Assembly: GCA_016937825.1 (NCBI GenBank)
Contig: JAFGVT010000121.1
Location: 1-5,832, forward strand
From: Fidelibacterota bacterium
GTDB taxonomy: Bacteria > Fidelibacterota > Fidelibacteria > Fidelibacterales > Fidelibacteraceae
Direction: 5' to 3'
DNA: 5,832 bases
The stretch's first letter is position 1. Each line of letters opens with the position of its first letter. The notes under the pieces were generated by a model, which had not been told where the DNA came from, did not search any database, and was given only the letters and a program-made list of their open reading frames with translations. The position numbers were made by a program, and so were the translations under genes. Below are positions 1-5,388 of the stretch, one piece after another.

Positions 1-27
1 CCCCCGGTTATTTCGAGTTCAACCCCT
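1..27. repeat. Direct repeat copy 1
   Basis: This block matches 77-103 at 26 of 27 positions. It starts with CCCCCGGTTATTTCG and ends with TTCAACCCCT, where it enters the left arm of a 7-bp stem (20-26 with 37-43). The window starts with it, so its true left edge is unknown. Confidence 0.8.
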
Positions 28-76
28 CCCTGCGTCGGGGTTGGAAGAAGGAGTTACTTCCATGTCCCGGGGCAAG

Positions 77-103
77 CCCCCGGTTATTTCGGGTTCAACC
101 CCT
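77..103. repeat. Direct repeat copy 2
   Basis: Second copy of the block at 1-27, with one substitution. Its first bases (77-80) are also the right arm of the GGGG-CAAG-CCCC hairpin (69-80). Its end is the left arm of the stem 97-102/114-119, whose 11-base loop TCGACAAGCTC resembles loops seen in dispersed palindromic repeats of many environmental bacteria (a recollection, not a search). Confidence 0.8.
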
Positions 104-170
104 CGACAAGCTCGGGGTTAATGAGCACAAAAGTCGCGCTTTGCTGCGGACCCCCGGCAAGCTTGGGTTT

Positions 171-266
171 ATGAATAAAACGTTATCATCTGCTACGTTT
201 TACCGGAAAACCCGGGATAAAATACAATGACAATCGCTGATCGTTTATTTTTTGAAAAGTGCAAGA
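171..266 (-). other. 3' intergenic region with overlapping hairpins; possible weak transcription end
   Basis: This stretch follows the last gene of the operon. Reading the minus strand, a first stem pairs 222-218 and 215-212 with 206-198 (TTTTA..CCGG with CCGGTAAAA, a 2-base bulge and loop GTTTT). A second, perfect 8-bp stem pairs 202-195 (TAAAACGT) with 183-176 (ACGTTTTA) around an 11-base loop. Both use 198-202, so they cannot form together. A smaller 6-bp stem with one G-U pair lies at 244-239/235-230. None is followed by a clean U-run; the best is TTTTATT at the end of the second stem. It could be a weak or Rho-dependent end of the operon. No gene is visible here. Confidence 0.35.
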
Positions 267-872
267 TCACAGCGTATAGTGTTTAAACATCTCAAACAGC
301 CTGTCCTCATCCCCGATCGTTTCCGCCTTCCATCCGGACTGCCGGGCGGCCAGAACATTTTCTTCCCGGTCATCCACGAACAGCGTTTCGGCGGGGTCAA
401 TATTGAACATTTGTTCAAACCTGGCGTAAGCGCGCGGGTCGGGTTTAATAAAGCCTTCCACATAAGAAACATAAAAAAACCGGATCACGCGGTTCAGGTC
501 CGTTTGCTTGCATATTGCGTCAAAGTCCAGGGAGTTGGTATTGGAAAAAAGGAAAACGGGATGGCGTTTTTTAAGCCAGTGGATCATCGCCCAGGTACGG
601 GTCCGCATTGAGAATGCCTTGTGAATATTATCCTGGTAACGCTTTTCATCGCCCGGTGCGAGGGGAATGCAGGCATTGAGTTCTTTGAAAAACTCGTTCT
701 CGCTTCGTTTTCCGGTCTCGAACTCTCTGAAGAAGGGCGATCCGAAAAAACGCATAAAGGCCTCATAATCCCAGCGCATGGTATCCGTAAAACGCCGGTA
801 ATCCACATCCATGATGATGTTGCCGAGATCAAAAACGATATTCTTAACGGCCGGTACGGATCGTGTCATCAT
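267..872 (-). CDS. HAD-superfamily hydrolase, YihX-like phosphatase (subfamily IA, variant 3)
   Basis: This 201-residue cytoplasmic protein is a probable Mg-dependent phosphatase of small phosphorylated metabolites. Motif I is VFDLGN with D15 as nucleophile, motif II is FSNTN (S110), motif III is the lysine in FIKPDP (K143), and motif IV is FVDDREEN (D167, D168). The helical cap lies between motifs I and II, about residues 20-95. Motif I reads D-x-G rather than the common D-x-D; as I recall, E. coli YihX (alpha-glucose-1-phosphate phosphatase) also reads FDLGN, so this marks the YihX-like branch rather than decay. Length is normal for that branch (about 200). The first of two adjacent ATGs was chosen. 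No clear Shine-Dalgarno precedes it and it starts 14 bases after the peptidase stop, so translation may depend on coupling. It is the last gene of the operon. The substrate cannot be read from sequence. Confidence 0.9.
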   Translation of the reverse strand: MMTRSVPAVKNIVFDLGNIIMDVDYRRFTDTMRWDYEAFMRFFGSPFFREFETGKRSENEFFKELNACIPLAPGDEKRYQDNIHKAFSMRTRTWAMIHWLKKRHPVFLFSNTNSLDFDAICKQTDLNRVIRFFYVSYVEGFIKPDPRAYARFEQMFNIDPAETLFVDDREENVLAARQSGWKAETIGDEDRLFEMFKHYTL

Positions 873-886
873 TGCTCATCGGGGCT

Positions 887-1960
887 TTAAAGTTCGATCA
901 GATCGCGGGGCGAGTCGGTGATGATCTCGCATCCGGTTTCGGTGACAATGACATCATCCTCAATGCGGACGCCGCCCCATTCGGGAAGGTAGATCCCCGG
1001 TTCCACCGTGACCACCTGGTTCGGTTTCAGGATCTTGTCATACTTCGGCGACAGGCGCGGCTCTGCGTGGATCTCCAGTCCGAGCCCGTGCCCCAGTCCG
1101 TGCCCGAAATAGTCGCCGTAGCCTTTCGCAGCGATCAGATCGCGGGAGATGGCATCCACGGCTTTCCCCGTCAACCCCGCCCGGATGCCTTTCAGCGCGG
1201 CCATCTGCGCATCCTGTACGATCGTATAGATCTCGCGCTGTTTCGCATCCGCCTTGCCGAGACAGACGGTACGCGTAACGTCCCCGTGGTATCCCCGGCT
1301 CATCGCTCCGAAGTCGATCGTGACAAGATCCCCCCTTTGCAGGACCCTTTCGGTTGGTTTGTGGTGCGGACGGGCGCTGTTGGGACCCGAGGCGACAATG
1401 GTGTCGAAACTGTCCCGTTCACTTCCCAAGGATTTCATGATAAAAGATAATTTCGCGTCCAGCTGACGTTCCGTGATACCCGGACGGATATCCTCCAGCA
1501 GGCGGGCAAAGGCCGCGTCGCTGATGCGGGCGGCTTCCCGAAGAGCCTCCAGTTCTTCCGGCTCTTTTACCGAAGCGAGCTCTTCCATCAGCATGGCCGT
1601 GTTCTTAAAGATCGTCTTGGGAAACATGGCGATCATCTTTTCCGCCTCTTCGTAGGAAAGGCGGTTGCCCTCGAAGCCGACCGTTGTTCCGGGAAGGATG
1701 CATCCGCTTTTTTCGAGCGCAGCGAAAAGGTCCCCTTCCTCGGGGACGATGATATTCATATTGTTCACTTCGGAGGCGCTTTGCGTTTTGTATCTGAAAT
1801 CCGTAAAGAACCAGGCATCTTCGCGGTTGATATAGCATAAGCCGTTCGATCCGGAGTATCCGGAAATATAGCGAAGGTTCGACCCCGTCCGAAGCAGGAT
1901 GCCGTCGATCCGGTATTCCCCGAAGGTTTCTCTCAGTCTTTTAAGTTTCGCGGTATTCAT
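887..1960 (-). CDS. M24 family metallopeptidase, Xaa-Pro dipeptidase/aminopeptidase type
   Basis: This 357-residue enzyme probably cleaves the bond before proline in short peptides, in the cytoplasm, with two metal ions. Residues 1-125 form a creatinase-type N-terminal domain (ISGYSGSNG near 32-40, FFTDFRY at 51-57). Residues about 132-350 form the pita-bread catalytic domain. All five metal ligands are visible: D216 (TIDFGA), D227 (YHGDVTRT), H291 (GHGLGHGLGLEIH), E320 (TVEPGIY) and E334 (VRIEDD). H200 and H298 match the family's catalytic histidines. The length fits the short PepQ/YpdF-type group (about 350-370) rather than the longer PepP. No signal peptide is seen. A Shine-Dalgarno AAGGA at 1969-1973, inside the last codons of the TPR gene, sits 8 bases from the ATG. 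The gap to that gene is 4 bases. Choosing between dipeptidase and aminopeptidase is not possible from sequence alone. Confidence 0.95.
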   Translation of the reverse strand: MNTAKLKRLRETFGEYRIDGILLRTGSNLRYISGYSGSNGLCYINREDAWFFTDFRYKTQSASEVNNMNIIVPEEGDLFAALEKSGCILPGTTVGFEGNRLSYEEAEKMIAMFPKTIFKNTAMLMEELASVKEPEELEALREAARISDAAFARLLEDIRPGITERQLDAKLSFIMKSLGSERDSFDTIVASGPNSARPHHKPTERVLQRGDLVTIDFGAMSRGYHGDVTRTVCLGKADAKQREIYTIVQDAQMAALKGIRAGLTGKAVDAISRDLIAAKGYGDYFGHGLGHGLGLEIHAEPRLSPKYDKILKPNQVVTVEPGIYLPEWGGVRIEDDVIVTETGCEIITDSPRDLIEL

Positions 1961-1964
1961 GTTC

Positions 1965-2747
1965 TTATTCCTTTTTTGCTTCCTTCATCAGAATGTTCAC
2001 CCGGTCGATCTCTTCCTTAATGCGCTGGGACCCGGGGTCGCGCTGCTGCAGTTTGAGGAGGATCCCCAGGGCCTGATCGTAAAGACCCTGCCGGATATAC
2101 AGGGTTGCCATGGTCATGGTCTCGATCCCGTAGTGGGTCTGAGGGCCGATCTTATTGGCGTTCGGCACCAGAGAGGGCGCCTGCTTCTTCGGCGGAGTAT
2201 ATGCGGATTCGGGGATGATCGAGATCTCTTTTTTCGGCGCGGGCTGGGATATCTCCTCCTCCGGGGCGGGCTTGTCCATTTCATTGATCAGGTGCTGGAT
2301 GTAGGCGTTATCGTCGGACCCCGGGAGGGTCTCGGCTTTCAGCTCGTCCTGTCCGATATTGGGGATCGTCAGATCTGCGACCGGGGTCACGTCGGAAAAT
2401 TTCTGAAGGTACTGGTACATTTCCCGGGTCCCTTCTTTATGAGCAAGGATCAGGCTGTAGATATACTTCAGCTCGCCGACGGAATAATTGTCCTTGTTAA
2501 GCTTCAGGAGCATTTCAGCCGCAGAAATGAAATCCGGGTCGTAACGCAGAACGTGGGTAAAGCTGTCGATCGCATTGAAAATATCCTGTTTCTGGTAGTG
2601 GCACAATCCCAAAATGAACCAGACCAGGGCGTTTTCCGGATTGCTATTCAGGAGTCTAACGGCTTTTTTCAGCGCCGCTTCGTCCTCGTTCCTGTCCAGA
2701 TGCTCCAGGATTTCCTGGCCGCGTTCATAAAACGTCAGTCGTTCCAT
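1965..2747 (-). CDS. Tetratricopeptide repeat protein with split TPR regions
   Basis: This 260-residue protein has no recognised enzyme motif. Residues about 6-72 form TPR-like helices (EILEHLDRNEDEAALKKAVR, then NALVWFILGLCHYQKQDIFNAIDSFTHVLRYDP in shorter pieces), with more helices to about 115. Residues 120-205 are low in order and rich in P, E and K, with a duplicated PAPxxEIS (160-167 and 169-176). A separate single TPR follows at about 206-240 (MATLYIRQGLYDQALGILL, ending at RDP), then a charged helix to the end. TPRs bind proteins, so this is probably a scaffold or adaptor; the partner is unknown. There is no signal peptide or membrane segment. An upstream ATG at 2786 would overlap radC by 35 bases; the ATG at 2747 is preferred because GGAG (2755-2758) lies 7 bases before it. 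The gap to radC is 4 bases. Confidence 0.88.
   Translation of the reverse strand: MERLTFYERGQEILEHLDRNEDEAALKKAVRLLNSNPENALVWFILGLCHYQKQDIFNAIDSFTHVLRYDPDFISAAEMLLKLNKDNYSVGELKYIYSLILAHKEGTREMYQYLQKFSDVTPVADLTIPNIGQDELKAETLPGSDDNAYIQHLINEMDKPAPEEEISQPAPKKEISIIPESAYTPPKKQAPSLVPNANKIGPQTHYGIETMTMATLYIRQGLYDQALGILLKLQQRDPGSQRIKEEIDRVNILMKEAKKE
2221..2270. repeat. Short imperfect tandem duplication inside the TPR gene
   Basis: Bases 2221-2243 and 2248-2270 match at 17 of 23 positions with a 27-base (nine-codon) period. They encode the two copies of PAPxxEIS in the P/E/K-rich linker. One copy carries EE and the other KK at the variable positions, so the duplicated segments have opposite charge. 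Confidence 0.55.
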
Positions 2748-2751
2748 TGTT

Positions 2752-3447
2752 CTACTCCATGTGTCCCTGTTCGCGCAGGCTGACATAACCCGAATGCCCG
2801 ATAATGATATGGTCCAGCAAGGGTATGTCCAGGATCTCTCCCGCCTGGCGGATCGTGCGGGTAATCTCGATATCCTGCCTGCTCGGCTTCAGTTCGCCGC
2901 TCGGGTGGTTGTGCATCAGGATGATGGCGGAGGCCAGGTAGTCGATCGCGGGTTTAAACACTTCCCGCGGATGCACGATCGAAGCGCTGATGCTCCCGAC
3001 GGATATGGTGATATCGCGGGTTGCGCGGTGCGCGCGGTTCAACAGGATCACCTTGCAGATTTCCTTGTTCATCAGCCGCATCCGCTCCCCATAGGCGTTC
3101 GCCACGCTTTCCGGACCCGTGATCACCGGCATGTCGTTCATCTGAAGCGCCTCGTGAAATCGCGCGCCCAGCTGAAAGGCAGCCGCCAGGGTCGCGGCCT
3201 TTGCCGGCCCTACGCCGTGATGTTTTGAAAGAGCTCCCGTTGTCATCATCCCCAGCTGCAGAAGTCCGTCGTGTTCGGACAGCAGCTGCTTCGCGATATC
3301 GAGCGCGGTCTGTTTTGCCGTTCCGGATTGCAACAGGATCGCCAGCAGTTCTGCATGGCTCAGGGTCTCGATCCCCTGCCGTAAACATTTTTCACGCGGC
3401 CGGTCATCTTCCGGCCACTGCTTCATGGTCGTTTTCGTCACCCCCAT
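2752..3447 (-). CDS. radC: RadC family protein (JAMM/MPN+ domain, UPF0758)
   Basis: This 231-residue protein has the standard RadC build. Residues about 10-100 hold the N-terminal RPREK segment (16-20) and a helix-hairpin-helix-like region (LSHAELLAILLQSGT, then HHGVGPAKAATL). Residues about 105-231 are the JAMM domain. The zinc motif is intact: H179 and H181 (MHNHPSGE) and D192 after S189. The family signature around G151-K165 (VGSISASIVHPREVFK in parts) is present. Length is typical (220-230). RadC was once tied to DNA repair, but that role is not supported in E. coli and its true function is unsettled; JAMM domains are often isopeptidases or nucleases. The ATG at 3447 follows AAGGGGG (3452-3458) by 4 bases; an in-frame ATG at residue 8 is possible but lacks such a site. 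It starts 19 bases after the B12-subunit stop. Confidence 0.96.
   Translation of the reverse strand: MGVTKTTMKQWPEDDRPREKCLRQGIETLSHAELLAILLQSGTAKQTALDIAKQLLSEHDGLLQLGMMTTGALSKHHGVGPAKAATLAAAFQLGARFHEALQMNDMPVITGPESVANAYGERMRLMNKEICKVILLNRAHRATRDITISVGSISASIVHPREVFKPAIDYLASAIILMHNHPSGELKPSRQDIEITRTIRQAGEILDIPLLDHIIIGHSGYVSLREQGHME
2755..2758 (-). promoter_or_regulatory. Ribosome binding site that decides the TPR-gene start
   Basis: GGAG lies in the last codons of radC, 7 bases before the ATG at 2747. It supports that start over the ATG at 2786, which would lie within radC. Confidence 0.6.
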
Positions 3448-3466
3448 ATGTCCCCCTTACGTTATT

Positions 3467-3877
3467 TTACATGTTCCGCGGACTTTTTTGGAACCATTTC
3501 TGAATATAGTCAATGATCACGGATGTCGGCGTTCCGGGGCCGAAGATCTCGGCAACGCCCATGGACCTCAGCTCCTGCATGTCCTCTTCCGGAATGACGC
3601 CGCCGCCGATCAGGAGGATGTCTTCCATGCCATTCTCCTTCATCAGGTCCAACACCTTCGGGAAAATGGTCATGTGCGCACCGGAAAGGATCGACAGGGA
3701 TATGACATCCGCATCTTCATGAACGGCCGCCGAAACGATCATCTCGGGTGTTTGCCGCAAGCCCAGGTAGATCACTTCCATGCCGGCGTCGCGCAAGGCG
3801 TTCGCTATCACTTTTGCCCCCCGGTCATGTCCGTCAAGTCCGGGTTTAGCCAATACGATTCGTATCTTTTTTTCCAT
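3467..3877 (-). CDS. Cobalamin-binding subunit of an acyl-CoA mutase (methylmalonyl-CoA mutase small-subunit type)
   Basis: This 136-residue protein is a single B12-binding Rossmann-like domain, as found at the C terminus of methylmalonyl-CoA mutase. The B12 motif D-x-H-x-x-G is intact (D15, H17, G20 in KPGLDGHDRG), with H17 the expected lower cobalt ligand. The S-x-L motif is S62-I-L64 and the glycine run is G91-G93. The ending GPGTPTS (113-119) is also typical of this group. As a free subunit it should pair with a separate catalytic chain that binds acyl-CoA; none lies in this window, so the substrate (methylmalonyl, isobutyryl or other) is open. Start: the ATG at 3877 has AGAGG (3883-3887) 5 bases before it. 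An ATG at 3895 overlapping the dtd stop as TGATG, and a TTG at 3898, are in frame but lack such a site. No room exists for a cobalamin riboswitch (17-base gap). Confidence 0.93.
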   Translation of the reverse strand: MEKKIRIVLAKPGLDGHDRGAKVIANALRDAGMEVIYLGLRQTPEMIVSAAVHEDADVISLSILSGAHMTIFPKVLDLMKENGMEDILLIGGGVIPEEDMQELRSMGVAEIFGPGTPTSVIIDYIQKWFQKSPRNM

Positions 3878-3882
3878 ATTAT

Positions 3883-3887
3883 CCTCT
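3883..3887 (-). promoter_or_regulatory. Ribosome binding site that decides the B12-subunit start
   Basis: AGAGG lies 5 bases before the ATG at 3877. The alternative upstream starts (ATG 3895, TTG 3898) have no purine-rich site at a suitable distance, so the shorter protein is favoured. Confidence 0.6.
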
Positions 3888-3894
3888 GTTTGCA

Positions 3895-4341
3895 TCAAAT
3901 GTCTTTGCTGTCAAGCACAAAGGTCACGGGGCCCTCGTTGATCAGAGCTACGTCCATCATCGCCCCGAATTCCCCCTGTTCGACCGGGATCGCCCGGGCC
4001 CGGAGCTGTTCGCAGAAACGGGTGTAGAGGCGTTCCCCCTCATCCGGTGAGGCCGCGCCCGTAAAGCTCGGCCGGCGCCCTTTGCGCCAGTCCCCGCACA
4101 GGGTGAACTGGGAAACGACCAGCGCCGATCCCCCGGCGTCTTTCAGGGATATGTTCATTTTCCCTGCGCTATCGGGAAATATCCTCAGGTCGCTGACCTT
4201 GCCGGCCAGAAAGGCGGCATCGGTATCGCTGTCACCCGCAGCGACACCCAGCAGGACCAGCAGGCCGTTCCCGATCCGGCCGATGATACGGTCGTCCACG
4301 CTGACTTCCGCTTTTTTGACTCGTTGTATGACGGCGATCAT
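3895..4341 (-). CDS. dtd: D-aminoacyl-tRNA deacylase
   Basis: This 148-residue cytoplasmic enzyme hydrolyses D-aminoacyl-tRNAs (and glycyl-tRNA-Ala), preventing D-residues from entering proteins. It acts as a homodimer. Both family motifs are present: SQFTL at 77-81 and the cross-subunit Gly-cisPro motif N-x-GPVT at 135-140. The start MIAVIQRVKKAEVSV and the KGRRPSF stretch (87-93) are also typical, and the length is normal (about 145-150). After SQFTL the protein reads CGD where YAD is most common, a mild variation. A purine-rich AGGA lies only 2 bases before the ATG, which is close for a Shine-Dalgarno, so initiation may be modest. It is the first gene of the second transcription unit, 70 bases after the radical SAM gene, with a candidate promoter in that gap. 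Confidence 0.96.
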   Translation of the reverse strand: MIAVIQRVKKAEVSVDDRIIGRIGNGLLVLLGVAAGDSDTDAAFLAGKVSDLRIFPDSAGKMNISLKDAGGSALVVSQFTLCGDWRKGRRPSFTGAASPDEGERLYTRFCEQLRARAIPVEQGEFGAMMDVALINEGPVTFVLDSKDI

Positions 4342-4355
4342 GGTCCTGTCTTCAT
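4338..4355 (-). other. Possible five-codon leader ORF before dtd
   Basis: On the minus strand ATG AAG ACA GGA CCA TGA encodes MKTGP, and its stop overlaps the dtd start as ATGA. Its ATG would lie only about 4 bases after the predicted transcript start. It has no Shine-Dalgarno, so chance is the simpler reading. Confidence 0.12.
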
Positions 4356-4365
4356 TTAAACCAAT

Positions 4366-4394
4366 AATTTAGGGTAAAAATATCCGAACTTCAA
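4366..4394 (-). promoter_or_regulatory. Candidate sigma70-type promoter for dtd and downstream genes
   Basis: On the minus strand TTGAAG (4394-4389) and TAAATT (4371-4366) are separated by exactly 17 bases. Each matches the consensus at 4 of 6 positions. Transcription would start near 4359, giving an untranslated leader of about 18 bases before dtd. This is the only gap among the genes large enough for a promoter, which supports the call; no experimental start is known. Confidence 0.4.
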
Positions 4395-4396
4395 TC

Positions 4397-4407
4397 TTTA
4401 CAGTAAA
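4397..4407. promoter_or_regulatory. Perfect 11-base dyad next to the candidate promoter
   Basis: TTTACAGTAAA is a perfect dyad of TTTAC arms around one central base, ending 2 bases upstream of the proposed -35 element. It could be a small operator. Its loop is too short for a stable RNA hairpin. In an AT-rich gap such a short dyad may well be chance. Confidence 0.2.
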
Positions 4408-4411
4408 ATAA

Positions 4412-5377
4412 TCAGCTGCCGGCGGGGCCGGTGCTTTTATCCCGTTTTCGCTGGTAAAAGCGTCCTCGCTTCATTTCCAGTGCTTCGATCTTTCCGTCCG
4501 CATCCAGGGTGTCGAGATATTTGTTCAGCTCGTTGATGTGCAGCCCGAGTATGCCGGACAGATCCGCCACCGTGCAGGGCCTCCGGGAAACGGTTTCAAG
4601 AATGGTGTTCTCAATGTCTTTTCTGAATGAGGGTTTTTCCTTGCGTTCCGATACCGGTGCGATGATCTCCGTCTGCGGAAGACCCCAGTCTTTTTTGATC
4701 TTTTCTAAGGTTTTCCCTTCGGCCGCACGCAAACCGCCGATCGTCCCCGGGCGGTCCAGGGTATTGATCTGTATGAGATCGGCTCCCGTTCGTTGAATGG
4801 CTGTTTTCAGCGCGGCCAGGTTCTCTGCGTCATCGTTATATCCCGGAAGAATGAACACCTCCAGCCATATCTTTCCTTTATATTCCTTTCGGAGTTCCTC
4901 GAATCCGCGGATGTGGCGTTCGACATCCAGATCGTGATGCGGCCGGTTCAGTTTCAGAAATGCGCTTGGTGTTGCCGCATCCAGGGAGGGCATGATCACA
5001 TCGGCCGGCAGCACCTCCCGCCGCACCCCGGGATCCGGGAAAAGCGTGCCGTTCGTCAATACGGCTACCGGGATACGCGGAAAGCGTTCCTTGATGAAGA
5101 GGATCAACTCTCCGATACGGCTGTTCAGGGTGGGCTCTCCGGAACCCGAAAACGTAATATAGTCCGGGGCGGGGTTTTGCCTGAAATAGTCTTCCAGTTC
5201 GCGGGTCACCGCATCTAAGGGAACGTACTCGTCCCGCCTGACCGTCAGCCGGGTGGTTGCCCCGCATTCGCAGTAGACACAATTCAGGGAACAGACTTTG
5301 AAGGGAACCAGGTCCACGCCCAGGGAAACACCCAGCCGCCGCGAGGGCACCGGTCCGAAAAGATACTGATAGCTCAT
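4412..5377 (-). CDS. Radical SAM protein, COG0731 type, with C-terminal winged-helix-like domain
   Basis: This 321-residue cytoplasmic protein binds a 4Fe-4S cluster and S-adenosylmethionine. The cluster motif is C29-x3-C33-x2-C36 (CSLNCVYC). The N-terminal YLFGPVPSRRLGVSLGVDL is the signature of the COG0731 group, distantly related to the wyosine-synthesis enzyme TYW1. The SAM-binding GGE-like motif is FSGSGEP (76-82), and LTNGT (107-111) forms the next strand. The radical SAM barrel covers about 5-240. Residues about 249-309 are predicted helices plus a wing (VADLSGILGLHINELNKYL, then KIEALEMKRGRFY), like a winged helix. The substrate of bacterial members is unknown to me. Two adjacent ATGs exist (5380 and 5377). 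AAGGA at 5384-5388 lies 3 and 6 bases before them, so 5377 is preferred. It follows the CGGC gene with the Shine-Dalgarno overlapping that gene's stop. Confidence 0.93.
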   Translation of the reverse strand: MSYQYLFGPVPSRRLGVSLGVDLVPFKVCSLNCVYCECGATTRLTVRRDEYVPLDAVTRELEDYFRQNPAPDYITFSGSGEPTLNSRIGELILFIKERFPRIPVAVLTNGTLFPDPGVRREVLPADVIMPSLDAATPSAFLKLNRPHHDLDVERHIRGFEELRKEYKGKIWLEVFILPGYNDDAENLAALKTAIQRTGADLIQINTLDRPGTIGGLRAAEGKTLEKIKKDWGLPQTEIIAPVSERKEKPSFRKDIENTILETVSRRPCTVADLSGILGLHINELNKYLDTLDADGKIEALEMKRGRFYQRKRDKSTGPAGS

Positions 5378-5383
5378 CATTAT

Positions 5384-5388
5384 TCCTT
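5384..5388 (-). promoter_or_regulatory. Ribosome binding site of the radical SAM gene, overlapping the upstream stop
   Basis: AAGGA shares two bases with the TAA stop of the CGGC gene (5387-5389). Ribosomes ending on the first gene would sit on this site, which suggests translational coupling of the pair. Its spacing favours the ATG at 5377 over the one at 5380. Confidence 0.6.

Larger units (their letters stand above)
1..170. repeat. Cluster of GC-rich palindromic intergenic repeats
   Basis: A 27-base block at 1-27 recurs at 77-103 with one mismatch (position 16 is A, 92 is G), a period of 76 bases. Both copies run into a stem of the type AACCCC...GGGGTT (21-26 with 37-42, and 97-102 with 114-119). 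A weaker third relative of that stem lies at 150-170 (ACCCCCGGCAAGCTTGGGTT). Between them are further short stems: 42-47 with 57-62 (TGGAAG/CTTCCA) and 69-72 with 77-80 around a CAAG loop. The phrase GGCAAGC appears at 71-77 and again, as part of the degenerate copy, at 158-162. No reading frame here looks real. The pattern fits a dispersed palindromic repeat family (REP/BIME-like) placed beyond the 3' end of the operon. Family membership is inference; the repeats and stems are seen directly. The cluster may extend beyond base 1. Confidence 0.75.

Noticed and set aside
88..104. tRNA T-arm (GGGTTCAACCC)
   Set aside because: It looks like a TTCAA loop but the loop and stem lengths are wrong for a T-arm, and no acceptor, D or anticodon stem surrounds it.
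1..170. CRISPR array
   Set aside because: There are only two good copies of the block, the intervening segments contain their own palindromes, and no uniform spacer length or cas gene is seen.
863..1450. A 195-residue open frame on the plus strand
   Set aside because: It is antisense to the M24 peptidase, whose metal ligands are all intact on the minus strand; the plus-strand product matches nothing I know.
1899..2783. A 294-residue open frame on the plus strand
   Set aside because: It lies opposite the TPR gene and the start of the peptidase gene, has no domain or ribosome site, and is composed like an antisense shadow of a GC-rich gene.
2748..2786. N-terminal extension of the TPR protein from the ATG at 2786
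   Set aside because: It would overlap radC by 35 bases, and the ATG at 2747 has a well-spaced GGAG.
3878..3894. Cobalamin riboswitch before the B12-subunit gene
   Set aside because: The gap to dtd is only 17 bases, far too short, and no B12-box sequence is visible.
3425..4027. A 200-residue open frame on the plus strand
   Set aside because: It crosses the B12-subunit gene and runs into dtd on the opposite strand; both minus-strand genes carry full family motifs.
4338..4355. Regulatory leader peptide for dtd
   Set aside because: Five codons without a ribosome site or repeated regulatory codons; the ATGA overlap alone is weak evidence, so it is kept only as a low-confidence entry.
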